Position numbers and translations under genes: made by a program
Part shown: piece after piece, positions 45,194 through 46,675 of the stretch
Layout: each line of letters begins with the position of its first letter
How positions within the stretch are numbered: the first letter of the stretch is position 1
The notes under the pieces: generated by a model
The model's database searches: none
Seen by the model: the letters and a program-made list of their open reading frames with translations, nothing else
What the model was told of the DNA's origin: nothing
Assembly: GCA_008534395.1 (NCBI GenBank)
Contig: SHMQ01000017.1
Coordinates: 1 to 46,675 of the forward strand
Reading direction: 5' to 3'
DNA: 46,675 nt
From: Candidatus Acidulodesulfobacterium acidiphilum
Lineage (GTDB): Bacteria; SZUA-79; Acidulodesulfobacterales; Acidulodesulfobacteraceae

Positions 45194-46675
45194 TTAGATA
45201 CTTAATTTCTTAAGTTCTTTTTTGTTAGAAATTATATCGAATATAACCTTCGTACCAACTAATGAAGTGAAAAGATTTATGAGTATGCCCAAAGAAAGCG
45301 TTACCGCAAAACCTTTTACAGGACCGGAACCGAAATAGAAAAGAACAGCGGCGGTAATAAGAGCGGTGACGTGAGAATCCAATATGGTAAAAAAAGCTTT
45401 GTTATATCCGTTTTCTATAGCTATTACGACCGGTTTACCTTCTCTTAATTCTTCCCTTATTCTTTCGAATATAAGAACGTTTGAATCGACAGACATACCG
45501 ATGGTAAGTATAATACCCGCAATACCCGGCAGGGTAAGCGTCGCCCCGAAAAGCGAAAGGGCAGCCATAAGAAAAAGAACGTTTTCCAATAATGCGAAAT
45601 CGGCAATTAAGCCTGAAAATTTATAATAAAATACCATAAACAGAATAACAAGTATGGTACCGACTATAGCCGCAAGTATTCCGTCGTGAATAGAGTCTGC
45701 TCCAAGAGTAGGTCCGACGGTATTATTTTGTATTATTTTTACAGGAGCGGGAAGTGCGCCGGAACGTAAAGCTATTGCAAGATTATCCGCCTGCGCTATA
45801 GTAAAATGCCCCGAAATGGAAGCATTGCCTCCAAGTATAGGTTCTTCTATTACCGGTGCCGAAATAACGTTACGGTCTAATATAATCGCAAGCCTTTTTC
45901 CCGTATATTTTGTAGTAATTTTGGCGAAAAGCTGCGTTCCCGCAGAATTTAAAGAAACTCCCACTTCTGGCTGGTTATACTGATTCATCTGGACGTTTGC
46001 GCTTGAAATAGCTGAACCGTCCATAAGTACCGTTTTCTTTAAAAGATAAGGTATTTTTGTAGTTTTGTGGCTGTACTTATTATATTTTATATGATATAAG
46101 ATTTCGTCGCCTTTGGGTATTTTACCGTTCAATGCTTTTACTATATTGTGTTTGTCGTCGACTAATTTAAAAGTAAGCCTTGCCGTTTTTCCTATTAATT
46201 TAATAGCCTGTTTGACGTTTTTAACTCCGGGCAGTTCCACGACTATTAAATTTTTTCCCTGCCTTGCTATTTTAGGAGCGACGAGTCCGAACTGGTCGAT
46301 CCTGTTTCTCATTACTTCCACGGCTCCGCTAACCGCTTCTTTTTTATACAAAGAAAGCGCCGACGGTTTAAAACTGATTATATCGTTAGATAAATTTAAC
46401 GAAACATGGTGATTTTTAATATATCTTTTAAGAGCGGATAAGCCGGATTTATTCTTAAGAATACTGCCGCTTAATACTATATAATTATTTTTGAAAGTTA
46501 AATCGGATGTTTTTTCAATCTTTTTTGCTTCGACGAAAGATTTTATGTCGGCATAATCTTTGTATAATTTTTCTTTCACGGCTTTTCCGGTTTCTACTTT
46601 TTCTACTAGATAAACGCCTCCCTGGAGATCCAGTCCAAGATGCATTTCGGCGTTGCCTATTACCGCTTTCCACCA
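45194..46675 (-). CDS. secD: Protein translocase subunit SecD (5' end outside window)
   Basis: At least 493 codons are open to the right edge. An ATG at 46645 exists, but the frame continues upstream of it (WWKAVIGNAEMHLGLDLQGG), and SecD normally has a first transmembrane helix before the LGLDLQGG motif, so the true start lies beyond the window. Motifs present are LGLDLQGGVYLVEKVE, VEVMRNRIDQFGLVAPKI, VELPGVKNVKQA, the ILGGNASISG region, and the membrane block GIAGIILTIGMSVDSNVLIFERIREELREGK. The membrane helices carry the conserved aspartate in SVDSNVLI. Confidence 0.96.
   Translation of the reverse strand, partial: WWKAVIGNAEMHLGLDLQGGVYLVEKVETGKAVKEKLYKDYADIKSFVEAKKIEKTSDLTFKNNYIVLSGSILKNKSGLSALKRYIKNHHVSLNLSNDIISFKPSALSLYKKEAVSGAVEVMRNRIDQFGLVAPKIARQGKNLIVVELPGVKNVKQAIKLIGKTARLTFKLVDDKHNIVKALNGKIPKGDEILYHIKYNKYSHKTTKIPYLLKKTVLMDGSAISSANVQMNQYNQPEVGVSLNSAGTQLFAKITTKYTGKRLAIILDRNVISAPVIEEPILGGNASISGHFTIAQADNLAIALRSGALPAPVKIIQNNTVGPTLGADSIHDGILAAIVGTILVILFMVFYYKFSGLIADFALLENVLFLMAALSLFGATLTLPGIAGIILTIGMSVDSNVLIFERIREELREGKPVVIAIENGYNKAFFTILDSHVTALITAAVLFYFGSGPVKGFAVTLSLGILINLFTSLVGTKVIFDIISNKKELKKLSI

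Overview
This is a contiguous piece of a low-GC bacterial chromosome with dense gene packing, many short overlaps and a strong A/T bias in third codon positions and intergenic DNA. The gene set (RecJ, SecDF, TatC, RodZ, GmhA, globin-coupled sensor, GGDEF sensor, DksA/TraR protein, sulfide:quinone oxidoreductase, TusA, tandem rubredoxins, a possible hopanoid methylase) points to a Gram-negative, sulfur-metabolising, anaerobic or microaerophilic bacterium of a delta-proteobacterium-like lineage. An uncultured group such as Acidulodesulfobacterales would fit, but that is a guess from gene content. No rRNA, tRNA, CRISPR array or complete insertion sequence was found.

Layout. 1-6 kb: a globin-PsiE membrane sensor (runs off the left edge), a sulfide:quinone oxidoreductase with a small partner ORF, thiE-thiC, and a DUF815 AAA+ ATPase. 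6-9.3 kb: a large membrane diguanylate cyclase overlapping a ROK sugar kinase. 9.3-12.9 kb (minus): the operon rpsF-rpsR-DUF2232-rplI-dnaB, without ssb. 13-15.7 kb (minus): a B12-binding radical SAM protein resembling HpnR, a DivIVA-like protein and a YggT protein. 15.7-18.4 kb: polX and thiD, coupled by a 3-nt overlap. 18.4-19.6 kb (minus): a DsbA-like exported protein and two rubredoxins. 19.8-26.2 kb: an enlarged argS, two oligopeptide ABC ATPases, a DksA/TraR protein (minus) and dgt. This stretch carries three copies of a palindromic GGTGTCAG-ended repeat. 26.2-31.3 kb (minus): gmhA and a restriction-modification cassette made of a beta-class methyltransferase, an AlwI-family endonuclease and a RadC-DNA adenine methylase fusion. 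31.4-37 kb (minus): purH, purD, an SMR-like membrane protein, a TsaC/Sua5-family protein, MTA phosphorylase and purE. 37.1-42.3 kb (mostly plus): a tiny lipoprotein, a PfkB kinase, a TPR lipoprotein, a RodZ-like protein, a COG4280-type membrane protein (minus), tusA, a multi-hairpin intergenic region and tatC. 42.3 kb to the right edge (minus): recJ, secF, secD (incomplete).

The most unusual item is the RadC-methylase fusion. Its JAMM-type motif looks intact, and the linker carries a QLTLF pentapeptide resembling a beta-clamp-binding motif. It is encoded just upstream of an AlwI-type nuclease and a second methyltransferase, the two-methylase layout expected for an asymmetric recognition site. 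Other points of interest are the globin-PsiE fusion beside SQR, the repeat family, a probable leaderless promoter for thiE, a perfect 12-bp inverted repeat between purH and its divergent neighbour, and a chain of four hairpins after tusA.
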